Below are positions 1 to 6,509 of a DNA stretch of 6,555 nt, one piece after another (the stretch's first letter is position 1; the number at the start of each line of letters is the position of its first letter). Below the pieces are notes generated by a model. That model made no database searches, was not told the DNA's origin, and saw only the letters and a program-made list of their open reading frames with translations. This DNA comes from Deltaproteobacteria bacterium (GTDB taxonomy: Bacteria > Myxococcota_A > Polyangia > HGW-17), in NCBI GenBank assembly GCA_003249585.1, contig QKIM01000641.1, positions 1 to 6,555 of the forward strand, in the 5' to 3' direction. The translations under genes were made by a program, and so were the position numbers.

Positions 1-60
1 TACATGCAATAAATATTGAGTGTTATGGATGTGTCGTCCTCCTTTTTGCGTAGAGGCCTT

Positions 61-97
61 TCCCGTGTCCATGCTAGCGCGGGATTACATTTTTTTT
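61..97 (+). terminator. Candidate Rho-independent terminator of a gene left of the window
   Basis: Bases 61-68 can pair with 77-84 to form an 8-bp stem (six Watson-Crick pairs, two G-U) with an 8-base loop. A T-rich tail follows, ending in eight consecutive T at 90-97. The T-run starts five bases after the stem and the stem has wobble pairs, so it is not ideal. The position fits the end of a + strand transcription unit whose coding part lies before position 1. No folding energy was computed. Confidence 0.45.
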
Positions 98-284
98 GGA
101 CGAATGAGCGTAGAATAGACAAAGAATACGCTGGGCATAACCTCTCCTCATTGCGTGCCATCGTATTAACTCAGGCGCCCTGTGCGCCGCCGCGAGACAC
201 CTGATCAGAGGCCGCTATCGGCATTGTACGTTTTTGATTTTACAAAGACAGTGTTTATAGCAACCACCGAACCCAGCAACCTCA

Positions 285-312
285 TTGCAGGATCACTGTG
301 ACCGAATATCAT
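285..312 (+). promoter_or_regulatory. Candidate sigma70-type promoter (first of two)
   Basis: TTGCAG (285-290) is separated by 16 bases from TATCAT (307-312), which matches the TATAAT consensus at five of six positions. The -35 matches at only three of six. It lies at the edge of an AT-rich patch, and the first downstream gene on this strand starts at 713, implying a leader of nearly 400 bases. Motif matching by eye only. Confidence 0.25.
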
Positions 313-324
313 TAATTATTATGC

Positions 325-353
325 ATGACAGAATACTGTTAGAATTATATGGT
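325..353 (+). promoter_or_regulatory. Candidate sigma70-type promoter (second of two)
   Basis: ATGACA (325-330, five of six to TTGACA) is followed after 17 bases by TATGGT (348-353, four of six to TATAAT), inside the most AT-rich stretch of the window. An ACAG-AATA-CTGT inverted repeat (328-339) overlaps the -35 and spacer and could be an operator half-site pair, though it is short. This is the better of the two promoter candidates for the lipoprotein gene, and would give a leader of roughly 350 bases. Confidence 0.3.
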
Positions 354-474
354 TATTACATGTGTGAACCCAATACATCCCAGTTGCCTTTGACCGTGCC
401 GGATCGTTGTTGCCCCTGGAACAGCGCCTGGGAATCCAGTAATGATTCAAAAGTACACCGTCGTTGATTGCAGC

Positions 475-509
475 GCACGGCCCCCCTGCTCTTGCGAAAG
501 TTGCCGTGC
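475..509 (+). promoter_or_regulatory. Stable hairpin with inner GNRA-capped stem in the leader
   Basis: GCACGGC (475-481) is perfectly complementary to GCCGTGC (503-509), giving a 7-bp GC-rich stem. Within the enclosed 21 bases, CTT (491-493) can pair with AAG (498-500), closing a GCGA tetraloop of the GNRA class. The asymmetric internal loop is nine bases on one side and two on the other. No T-run follows, so this is not a terminator. It could be a leader-RNA structure for the lipoprotein gene or part of an unannotated RNA. I do not recognise a known riboswitch class. Confidence 0.35.
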
Positions 510-638
510 ACTTTGCCCGGTGACCCCAGGTAGCCACCTCTCGGAGCCGCTCTCGAGACAACGCTCTGCCTACCCCTGTCCTTGCGCCCGTGCGGGGCGG
601 CACGTCAAGAACGCCTATCTGTGCTTCTTTCAACTGTT

Positions 639-663
639 TTTCTCATGGCGAGAGGCCTTTTTT
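639..663 (+). terminator. Weak terminator- or attenuator-like element before the lipoprotein gene
   Basis: TCTC (641-644) can pair with GAGA (650-653), extendable by two G-U pairs, and a run of six T follows at 658-663. The stem is short, so spontaneous termination would be inefficient. It sits 50 bases before the start codon in the presumed leader, which would suit attenuation if the leader is transcribed from about position 360. Low confidence. Confidence 0.15.
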
Positions 664-701
664 ATGGTATACGATTTGAAAAGTTCCATCACCCGTGTCA
701 C

Positions 702-706
702 GGAGA
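702..706 (+). promoter_or_regulatory. Shine-Dalgarno site deciding the lipoprotein start
   Basis: GGAGA lies seven bases before the ATG at 713. It falls inside the reading frame if translation began at the in-frame GTG at 695, so it supports ATG 713 as the true start. Confidence 0.65.
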
Positions 707-712
707 ACAGCC

Positions 713-2620
713 ATGAGAACCAGAAGCCTCTTCATCGTCATATTGATCCTCGGCGTCTTCGCCATCTCGTGCGACGACAGCGGGAGCAACTCGACCTTCA
801 ACTCCTCCAATTCCAACAACGTCAACAATTCCGAATGCACCCCCGGCGAGATCGTCTGCGACTTCCTCACCGCACGTATCTGCAGTGCCACAGGACAGTG
901 GAGCGAAGAGCAATGCGATATCAACTGCATACACGGAACGGGCTGTACCGGCTGCGACCAGGGGGAAACCTTCTGCGACGGCGATGATGTTATGGTCTGT
1001 GACGACAACAACACCCTCCAGTATCAGGAGACCTGCACGGAAAGCGTCGCCTGTGTCTTCGGGGAATGCGTCAACCGGTGCGACCCGTCCCTGCTCACCA
1101 CTTCCAACGTGGGCTGTGAGTTCTGGGCCGTTGATCTGGACAACGAGGCCTATGATGTCATGGGGAGCAGCAACGATGCCGCCGGGGAACAGTTCGCCGT
1201 GGTCGTCGCCAACACCAACGACTGGCCCATCAACGTCACGGTATACAAGAATATCGCACGCTTCGGGGAACCGGTCCAGGAGATCGTCTCCGCAGCCCAG
1301 AACGGGACGGCCAACCCTACGACGATTCCCGCGAACAGCCTGGTCCAGATCGATCTGCCACAGCGAGAGGTCGACGGTACCATGGGGCAAAACAGCACCT
1401 ATGAAAAATATACGGGGTCAGGGACCTTCGTCTCGTCTCACGGCTACCGTATCGTCACCGACGGCCCCGCCGTCGCCTACCAGTTCAACCCGATTATCCA
1501 GGATTACTCCAACGACGCCTCCATCCTCCTCCCCCAACAGTCCCTGGGGAAACACCACTACGTCATGGGATGGCCCACGGCCAACCCCTGTGGCAACGAT
1601 TTCATGCCCATGGAGTCCATCCCCGACCACACCTCGGTCACGATTATGGGGACCGTCGAGAACACTGTCGTCACGGTCTACCCGACCCACCCCATCACCG
1701 CTTCAGGAGGCGACTCGGGGCTCACCATCGAGGAGACCCCAGCGGGCACACCTGTCTCCTTCACCATCGGCCCATTCGACGTAGTGAATCTGGAGTCCCT
1801 CGCGCTCGACGACATGCAGGATTGTCTCCTCTCAGGATATGACGGCGACTTTACAGGGACCCGCATCGAATCAACGGCCCCCGTCGCCATCTTCTCGAGC
1901 CTCGAGCGCGGCATCGGCTTCGGCGGTGCAGACCCCCCGCTCGCCTCGGGATATGAAGACGGCTGCTGCACCGACCACCTCGAGCAGCAGATGTTCCCTA
2001 CGCGGGCCCTGGGCTGGGATTATGTCATCAGTCGCTCCCCCGTGCGCTCTACGGACTCCTCGTACGTAGAGCCGGATATCTACCGCATCCTGGCAACGGA
2101 GGACAACACGGTGGTGACCACCTCGCTCTCCAACTTCCCCAGCTTCTCTCTGAACGCTGGAGAGCACGCGACCTTCTGGGCACAGGAGGGCTTCACCATC
2201 ACCACCGCGGGCGGCGCCATCATGGTGGGACAGATTCTCATCAGCCAGGGGTATATCCCCGGTGGTATCGGCGACCCGACCTTTGTTGTCTTTCCCGCTG
2301 TGGACCAGCACCGTGAGGAGTATGTCTTCCTGGTGCCCACCACTTTTGAGGACAACTACATGGTCCTCGCCATGCCCGAAGGTGCCGGGGTCCATATCGA
2401 CGGGCTCGCGCTTCAGGAATTCCAGACCAACTGCACCACCTCCCCCATCGGCATGTATGAGGCGGTGAACTATGTCCAGATGACCTGCCACATGACCGAA
2501 GGCGCCCACAGCGTCTCCTCGGACGCCGCTGTTGGCCTCACGGTCTATGGCTATTACAATGTCGGCTCCTACGGGTATCCGGGAGGTTCGGACATCAACA
2601 TCATCAACCCCATCGAGTAG
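713..2620 (+). CDS. Predicted lipoprotein with Cys-rich repeats and an IgGFc-binding-like domain
   Basis: A 635-residue secreted protein, probably anchored in the cell envelope. ATG 713 is chosen over the in-frame GTG at 695 because a GGAGA site precedes it and it places a short basic start (MRTR) before a hydrophobic segment (residues 5-19) ending at Cys20. The lipobox is AISC, with Ala rather than the usual Leu at -3. An Asn/Ser-rich linker follows (about 23-41), then 14 cysteines between residues 42 and 135, including two copies of a C-x6-C-x7-C-x10/11-C unit. From about 135 to the end the protein resembles the IgGFc-binding N-terminal family (Pfam-type IgGFc_binding): CEFWAVDLDN, a CCTDHLEQQMFP stretch near 418-429, and a terminal SYGYPGG (619-625). 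Four similar beta-strand segments recur in this part. Such proteins are frequent in Myxococcota. Their ligand is generally unknown, and antibody binding should not be assumed; adhesion or surface recognition is inference. The gene is probably monocistronic. Confidence 0.85.
   Translation: MRTRSLFIVILILGVFAISCDDSGSNSTFNSSNSNNVNNSECTPGEIVCDFLTARICSATGQWSEEQCDINCIHGTGCTGCDQGETFCDGDDVMVCDDNNTLQYQETCTESVACVFGECVNRCDPSLLTTSNVGCEFWAVDLDNEAYDVMGSSNDAAGEQFAVVVANTNDWPINVTVYKNIARFGEPVQEIVSAAQNGTANPTTIPANSLVQIDLPQREVDGTMGQNSTYEKYTGSGTFVSSHGYRIVTDGPAVAYQFNPIIQDYSNDASILLPQQSLGKHHYVMGWPTANPCGNDFMPMESIPDHTSVTIMGTVENTVVTVYPTHPITASGGDSGLTIEETPAGTPVSFTIGPFDVVNLESLALDDMQDCLLSGYDGDFTGTRIESTAPVAIFSSLERGIGFGGADPPLASGYEDGCCTDHLEQQMFPTRALGWDYVISRSPVRSTDSSYVEPDIYRILATEDNTVVTTSLSNFPSFSLNAGEHATFWAQEGFTITTAGGAIMVGQILISQGYIPGGIGDPTFVVFPAVDQHREEYVFLVPTTFEDNYMVLAMPEGAGVHIDGLALQEFQTNCTTSPIGMYEAVNYVQMTCHMTEGAHSVSSDAAVGLTVYGYYNVGSYGYPGGSDINIINPIE
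836..1036 (+). repeat. Two tandem Cys-rich repeat units in the lipoprotein
   Basis: Unit 1 spans Cys42-Cys68 (bases 836-916) and unit 2 spans Cys81-Cys108 (953-1036). Cysteines are spaced 7, 8, 11 in the first and 7, 8, 12 in the second. Both contain a C-x-x-G-E-x-x-C-D core. The residues between cysteines are otherwise diverged, so this is an old protein-level duplication rather than a DNA repeat. By comparison with similar extracellular repeats, the cysteines probably form disulfides, which fits export. Confidence 0.7.
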
Positions 2621-2676
2621 CTTCCCGCCCGCGACCCGAGCCGCCCGTCACTCCGCCGTTCCGCCCCCTACGCACG

Positions 2677-2705
2677 TTGACAGGAACAGAATCTTCGCCT
2701 TTTAG
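2677..2705 (+). promoter_or_regulatory. Candidate ftsH-operon promoter, upstream copy
   Basis: A perfect TTGACA -35 (2677-2682) is followed at 17 bases by TTTTAG (2700-2705), which matches the -10 consensus at three of six. Nothing else in the spacer has a full -35 match. Transcription from here would give a leader of about 230 bases before ftsH. Confidence 0.35.
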
Positions 2706-2707
2706 AG

Positions 2708-2735
2708 TTGACTTTGCCCAATAAAACATTAGATG
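2708..2735 (+). promoter_or_regulatory. Candidate ftsH-operon promoter, downstream copy
   Basis: TTGACT (2708-2713, five of six) is followed at 16 bases by TAGATG (2730-2735, three of six), in the AT-richest part of the spacer. It begins 31 bases after the upstream TTGACA, so the two could be tandem promoters or one real and one fortuitous. Confidence 0.3.
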
Positions 2736-2933
2736 TACTAGAGTCCAATGGTGCCCGTTTTTGAATGAGAATCATCGAACGGGTCACTGTCGGACGGGAA
2801 GATTTTCCTCGCCGGCCGGTATGTTGGCTTCGGCTGGTTCAGGTTCCCGCACAAAAGGTATGCTCCCCGGGCCCACCTGCCCTGCATGAATCCTCGAACC
2901 ATAACGCGCATTGCGGAAAATCTCAGGACAAGA

Positions 2934-2938
2934 AGAGG
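2934..2938 (+). promoter_or_regulatory. Shine-Dalgarno site deciding the ftsH start
   Basis: AGAGG, within GAAGAGGT, ends five bases before the GTG at 2944. It favours that codon over an in-frame TTG at 2911, which has no comparable site. Confidence 0.6.
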
Positions 2939-2943
2939 TTTAC

Positions 2944-4794
2944 GTGAAACAGTCTCACAAAACAATACTGGTCTGGGTAGTGCTCATCGGGCTCTTCGTC
3001 ATGCTCTTCAAGATGTGGAACAAGGGCGATGAAAACGTCAATGAGATCAAGTTTTCCAAGTTCATCGCGGATGTGGAGAACGGGGAGAAGTTCGCCGACG
3101 TGAAGATCGTCGGCAACACCATCACGGGCAAATACGTGAACGGCAACACCAAGTTCAAGACCACGGGGCTGGTGAGTCCCCAGCTCCTCGACAAGCTGGG
3201 CGAGGAGGAGGTCGAGTACGAACTGGAGAAGAAGTCCGAGTCCTGGTGGCCGTCACTTTTGCTCTCCTGGTTGCCCATGCTGCTTCTGTTCGTGCTCTTC
3301 TTTTTCTTTATCAGGCAGCTGCAGGGCGGCGCCGGGAAGGCTATGACCTTCGGGAAGGCACGTACGCGCATGCTCAACGAGAGTGAGAAGAAGATCACCT
3401 TCGATGATGTGAAGGGGGTGGAGGAAGCCAAGGCCGAGGTGAGCGAGATCGTCGACTTCCTCAAGGATCCCAAACGATTCACCAGACTTGGCGGCGAGCT
3501 CCCCAAGGGTGTGTTGCTGGTCGGGATGCCTGGGACCGGCAAGACCCTGCTGGCCAAGGCCATTGCCGGAGAGGCGGGGGTCCCCTTCTTCTCCATCAGC
3601 GGCTCCGACTTCGTGGAGATGTTCGTCGGCGTCGGCGCATCGCGCGTCCGCGACCTCTTTGAGCAGGGCAAGAAGAACGCCCCCTGCATCATCTTTGTCG
3701 ACGAAATCGATGCCGTGGGCCGCAAGCGCGGCGCCGGCCTGGGGGGTGGTCACGACGAGAGGGAGCAGACCCTGAACCAACTGCTGGTCGAGATGGACGG
3801 CTTTGAGGGAAAAGAGGGTATTATCATGGTGGCCGCCACCAATAGACCCGATGTCCTCGATCCCGCGCTGCTGAGACCGGGACGGTTCGACCGCCGCGTC
3901 GTGGTGAACATGCCCGACGTGCGTGGACGCGAGGAGATCCTGAAGGTCCATGTGCAGAACCGGGACGTCCCTGTGGCAGAAGACGTGGATTTCACCGTCG
4001 TGGCCAAGGGCACGCCGGGCTTCTCGGGTGCCGACCTCGCCAACCTGGTCAACGAGGCCGCGCTCATGGCGGCACGCAAAGACGAGGAGGTCGTCTCCCA
4101 GGAGTTCTTCGATCTGGCCAAGGACAAGATTCTGCTGGGTAATGAGCGGAAGACCATGGTCCGAACCGACGAAGAGAAAGAGCGAACCGCCTTCCACGAA
4201 GCGGGACACGCCGTTGTGGCGCTCCTCATCGACGGGGAGAAGGATCCCGTCCACAAGGCGACCATCGTCCCCCGTGGCCAGGCCCTCGGGATGGTCATGC
4301 AGCTCCCTGATACGGACCGACTGTCGGTGTCCAGGGAGTTCGCCTTCAACAATATGAGTATCCTGCTCGGGGGGCGTGTCGCTGAGGAGCTGGTGTTCAA
4401 CACCATGACATCCGGTGCTTCCAGCGATCTGGAGAAGTGCACGGGCCTCGCCCGGAAGATGATCTGTGAGTGGGGAATGAGCGAAAAGCTGGGCCCCCTC
4501 ACCTTCGGCAACCGCGAGGAGGAGATCTTCCTGGGGCGTGAGCTCACCGTCACCAACAACATCTCCGAGGCGACAGCCCAGGAGATCGACAGCGAGGTAC
4601 GTTCCCTCGTGATGAAGGCCTACCGTATCTCCAAGGATCTCCTCGTGACGCACCGGACCGTTCTCGACAAGGTCGCACGTGCGCTGGTGGAGCGGGAGAC
4701 CCTGGACCGCGAGGATCTTGAGTCCATGACCCGAATCGGGACTTCCAGCCCTTCCACCCTGGACGGCGACCTTGAGCCTTCCCCCTCCTTCTGA
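2944..4794 (+). CDS. ftsH: ATP-dependent zinc metalloprotease FtsH
   Basis: A 616-residue membrane-bound AAA+ protease, which as a hexamer extracts and degrades misassembled membrane proteins and selected soluble regulators. Order: TM1 about 7-24, a small exported domain about 25-100, TM2 about 103-123, AAA+ module about 150-400, peptidase domain after that. Visible motifs are Walker A GMPGTGKT (194-201), pore loop FVG (227-229), Walker B with D253 and E254, second region of homology with arginine fingers R311 and R314, zinc site HEAGH (H418, E419, H422), and third ligand D495 in SGASSDL. All catalytic residues are intact. The length is close to E. coli FtsH (about 644), with a shorter C-terminal tail. 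The GTG start gives V/M-KQSHKT directly before TM1, as in related FtsH proteins. It is the first gene of the operon, three bases before folP. Residue 195 is Met where Pro is usual. Confidence 0.97.
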   Translation: MKQSHKTILVWVVLIGLFVMLFKMWNKGDENVNEIKFSKFIADVENGEKFADVKIVGNTITGKYVNGNTKFKTTGLVSPQLLDKLGEEEVEYELEKKSESWWPSLLLSWLPMLLLFVLFFFFIRQLQGGAGKAMTFGKARTRMLNESEKKITFDDVKGVEEAKAEVSEIVDFLKDPKRFTRLGGELPKGVLLVGMPGTGKTLLAKAIAGEAGVPFFSISGSDFVEMFVGVGASRVRDLFEQGKKNAPCIIFVDEIDAVGRKRGAGLGGGHDEREQTLNQLLVEMDGFEGKEGIIMVAATNRPDVLDPALLRPGRFDRRVVVNMPDVRGREEILKVHVQNRDVPVAEDVDFTVVAKGTPGFSGADLANLVNEAALMAARKDEEVVSQEFFDLAKDKILLGNERKTMVRTDEEKERTAFHEAGHAVVALLIDGEKDPVHKATIVPRGQALGMVMQLPDTDRLSVSREFAFNNMSILLGGRVAEELVFNTMTSGASSDLEKCTGLARKMICEWGMSEKLGPLTFGNREEEIFLGRELTVTNNISEATAQEIDSEVRSLVMKAYRISKDLLVTHRTVLDKVARALVERETLDREDLESMTRIGTSSPSTLDGDLEPSPSF

Positions 4795-4797
4795 ATC

Positions 4798-5667
4798 ATG
4801 CGCCATCCACTTGACGGGGCGCGCCCCCTGAAGATCCACGGCCACACCATTCCCATGGACCGACCGGTCATCATGGGAATACTCAACATCACCCCCGATT
4901 CCTTCTATGACCAGGGACGTCACTTTGACCCAATGGTCGCCCTCACCGCGGCCCGGAACATGCTGGCCCAGGGCGCCCGGATCATCGACGTGGGCGGAGA
5001 ATCAACGCGGCCGGGCTCCAGCGCCGTCACCGTCGCCGAGGAGATGTCCCGTGTGGTTCCCGTCGTTCAGGCGCTCTCCGAGGAGGAGGTGCTGGTGAGC
5101 GTGGACACCATGAAATCCGAGGTCGCAGCCGCCGCCCTCGAAGCCGGCGCCGTCCTGGTCAATGACGTCTCGGGCGGGCGAGATCCTGAAATGTTCCGGG
5201 TAGTTGAGGATTTCGGTGCCGGCATCGTCATCGGACACATGCGCGGCATGCCGGAAACCATGCAGAATTCTATTGATTTTTCCGACGTGATAGTCGAAGT
5301 TGAGAGGGAACTTGTACGCGCTGCGGATCGTGCAGTGGATCAAGGTATTCCGAGGGAGCGGATCATTCTCGATCCCGGGATCGGGTTCGGAAAAACCGCC
5401 CAGCAGTGCGCCCTCCTCATGGGGGCAAGCGGAGCCATGTCTCGGAGGACCGGCTGCCCCGTGCTGGTCGGGCCCTCCAACAAATCCTTCATCGGTACCC
5501 TCACGGGGGCACCGCTGGAGCTTCGACTTCCGGGCACCCTCGCTTCCTCGCTGCTGGCCTTCCTTTCGGGGGCCCAGATCTTCCGAGTGCACGATCCAGG
5601 CGCGCTGACCCAGGCCTTCGCCGTAGCTGAAGCTGTTTTACCGTCGCTCGCACTATGTTCGGAATAG
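4798..5667 (+). CDS. folP: Dihydropteroate synthase
   Basis: A 289-residue cytoplasmic TIM-barrel enzyme condensing 6-hydroxymethyl-dihydropterin pyrophosphate with p-aminobenzoate to give dihydropteroate in folate synthesis; the sulfonamide target. Motifs run in family order: MGILNITPDSF (26-36, N30 the expected metal-binding Asn), DVGGESTRPG (64-73), VSVDTMK (100-106), NDVSGG (122-127), HMRGMPETMQ (147-156), DPGIGFGKT (192-200), GPSNKSFIG (225-233), RVHD (263-266). Full length. The start follows the ftsH stop by three bases with no evident Shine-Dalgarno, suggesting translational coupling; a later ATG at 4855 would remove the usual N-terminal beta hairpin. Oddities: N228 replaces the Arg of SRKS, loop 1 reads FYDQG instead of FSDGG, and residues 157-185 are encoded with unusually low GC3. 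Despite these it should be an active FolP, because K229, R263, D64, D103 and D192 are kept. Confidence 0.95.
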   Translation: MRHPLDGARPLKIHGHTIPMDRPVIMGILNITPDSFYDQGRHFDPMVALTAARNMLAQGARIIDVGGESTRPGSSAVTVAEEMSRVVPVVQALSEEEVLVSVDTMKSEVAAAALEAGAVLVNDVSGGRDPEMFRVVEDFGAGIVIGHMRGMPETMQNSIDFSDVIVEVERELVRAADRAVDQGIPRERIILDPGIGFGKTAQQCALLMGASGAMSRRTGCPVLVGPSNKSFIGTLTGAPLELRLPGTLASSLLAFLSGAQIFRVHDPGALTQAFAVAEAVLPSLALCSE

Positions 5668-6509
5668 ATCTTCTCGGACTGGACCTTTTCACAGACAAGC
5701 CATCCTTCATCGGCTGGTTGACGGTGATCCTCGATCTGCTGCTGGTCACCTATCTGGTCTATAAATTCCTGGTGCTGGTCAGGGGAACACGGGCCTTCTT
5801 CATGCTCATCGGGCTGCTCATCATCCTGGGCTTCTCCGCGTTCATCTCCCACTATCTGGACCTCTTCACCATCCAGTGGCTCATCGCAAACCTCACCAAT
5901 TATTTTTTCCTCTTCATCATCATTATTTTTCAGAATGAAATCCGGCGCGCACTGACCCGCGTCGGCTCTGGAATGAACATCTTCACCGCCGTCCAACAGC
6001 AGCGGGAAGCCTTTGAAGAGGTCATCGAGGCCGTGGACCGGATGGCCCAGATCCGTCTGGGGGCCATCATCGTCTTCGAGCGTGAGGCGCGGGTGGAGGA
6101 TCAGATCCTCACCAGCGGCGATACCATCGACGGCGTCATCTCCAAGGAGCTGTTGTGGTCCATTTTCAACGTGACCTCCGAGAATCCCCTGCATGATGGG
6201 GCCATCATCATCCGAGACAACCGAATCTACAAGGCAGGTGTCCTTTTACCTCTCAGTGAGGACAAAAGGATGGAGAAAAAGTACGGTACGCGACACCGCG
6301 CCGCTCTGGGGATCACCGAGAGCACAGACGCCATCGTCCTGGTCGTCAGTGAGGAGCGCGGCACCATCTCCATCTGCGAAGGCGGCAAGCTCGTGGCCAT
6401 GGAGAACCTGACGCGCCTGCGCAATGAATTGATGAGACTGCTCCGGCGGCAATCACTCACTCCGTCAAGGTGGTGGCGCAGCAAGGGCACCAGGAGCGGG
6501 GGGCAGTGA
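5655..6509 (+). CDS. cdaA: Membrane diadenylate cyclase CdaA (DacA)
   Basis: A 284-residue protein that makes cyclic di-AMP from two ATP, a second messenger mainly tied to osmolyte/potassium balance and cell-wall homeostasis. Three N-terminal hydrophobic segments (about 17-40, 46-64 and 73-92) anchor it. A linker helix (about 95-130) leads to the DisA_N/DAC domain with PLHDGA (178-183, catalytic D181) and YGTRHRAALG (210-219, RHR 213-215), the two signature motifs. Its length is near that of Bacillus and Listeria CdaA (about 273), with a short basic C-terminal tail rich in Arg, Trp and Ser. The start overlaps the folP end by 13 bp and has no clear Shine-Dalgarno, so translation is probably coupled to folP. 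The YbbR-type gene that follows matches the cdaA-cdaR pairing known from Firmicutes. Function call is secure from the motifs; its regulation here is inference. Confidence 0.95.
   Translation: MFGIDLLGLDLFTDKPSFIGWLTVILDLLLVTYLVYKFLVLVRGTRAFFMLIGLLIILGFSAFISHYLDLFTIQWLIANLTNYFFLFIIIIFQNEIRRALTRVGSGMNIFTAVQQQREAFEEVIEAVDRMAQIRLGAIIVFEREARVEDQILTSGDTIDGVISKELLWSIFNVTSENPLHDGAIIIRDNRIYKAGVLLPLSEDKRMEKKYGTRHRAALGITESTDAIVLVVSEERGTISICEGGKLVAMENLTRLRNELMRLLRRQSLTPSRWWRSKGTRSGGQ

Larger units (their letters stand above)
1..712. other. Non-coding region upstream of the lipoprotein gene
   Basis: No open frame here has convincing coding character or a protein I recognise; the short frames are compositionally patchy and lack a good ribosome binding site. 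Composition is uneven: 15 of 60 bases are G/C in 301-360, against 43 of 60 in 541-600. Hand-found structure includes a terminator-like hairpin (61-97), an inverted repeat AGCGTA/TACGCT (107-112 and 127-132, 14-base loop), perfect 5-bp hairpins at 174-188 (GGCGC/GCGCC) and 585-599 (CGCCC/GGGCG), and a larger hairpin at 475-509. The AT-rich patch is the likely promoter zone and the GC-rich part the likely 5' leader of the downstream gene. A small RNA cannot be excluded. Confidence 0.7.
2621..2943. other. Non-coding region between the lipoprotein gene and ftsH
   Basis: This 323-bp spacer has no credible gene and no clear intrinsic terminator after the lipoprotein stop. Its first 60 bases are GC-rich; the part around 2690-2740 is AT-richer and carries two -35-like TTGAC motifs 31 bases apart. 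The remaining 200 bases would be the ftsH leader. A weak hairpin capped by a UUCG loop (2823-2838) consists mostly of G-U pairs. No CIRCE element is visible. Confidence 0.65.

Noticed and set aside
174..188. Perfect 5-bp hairpin GGCGC/GCGCC as a terminator
   Set aside because: No T-run follows; it may form in RNA but does not support a terminator call.
211..235. GCCG/CGGC hairpin followed by five T at 231-235
   Set aside because: The stem has four pairs and the T-run begins eight bases later, too weak and too far for a terminator.
319..633. Open frame on the minus strand in the upstream non-coding region
   Set aside because: Composition crosses from GC-rich to AT-rich DNA without codon regularity and the product matches no family I know.
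695..712. GTG at 695 as the lipoprotein start
   Set aside because: The Shine-Dalgarno site lies inside this extension, and ATG 713 gives a proper signal peptide.
442..987. Open frame on the + strand across the lipoprotein start
   Set aside because: No ribosome binding site, no recognisable protein, and its last third is an out-of-frame reading of the lipoprotein gene.
2823..2838. UUCG-capped hairpin in the ftsH leader
   Set aside because: Only two of the six pairs are Watson-Crick; the rest are G-U, so stability is doubtful.
2886..2905. Minus-strand GGTTCGAGGATTC, like a tRNA T-arm
   Set aside because: The flanking bases cannot form the five-pair T stem and no acceptor, D or anticodon arm can be placed next to it.
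2911..2943. TTG at 2911 as the ftsH start, adding 11 residues
   Set aside because: The GTG at 2944 has a good Shine-Dalgarno site and gives the N-terminus expected right before the first membrane helix; the extra residues would include that site.
3253..4923. Long open frame on the minus strand (556 codons) opposite ftsH and the start of folP
   Set aside because: It lies antisense to a gene with complete FtsH motifs, and its protein is rich in His, Gly, Asp and Val without recognisable domains. Strong GC3 bias on the sense strand explains the lack of stops.
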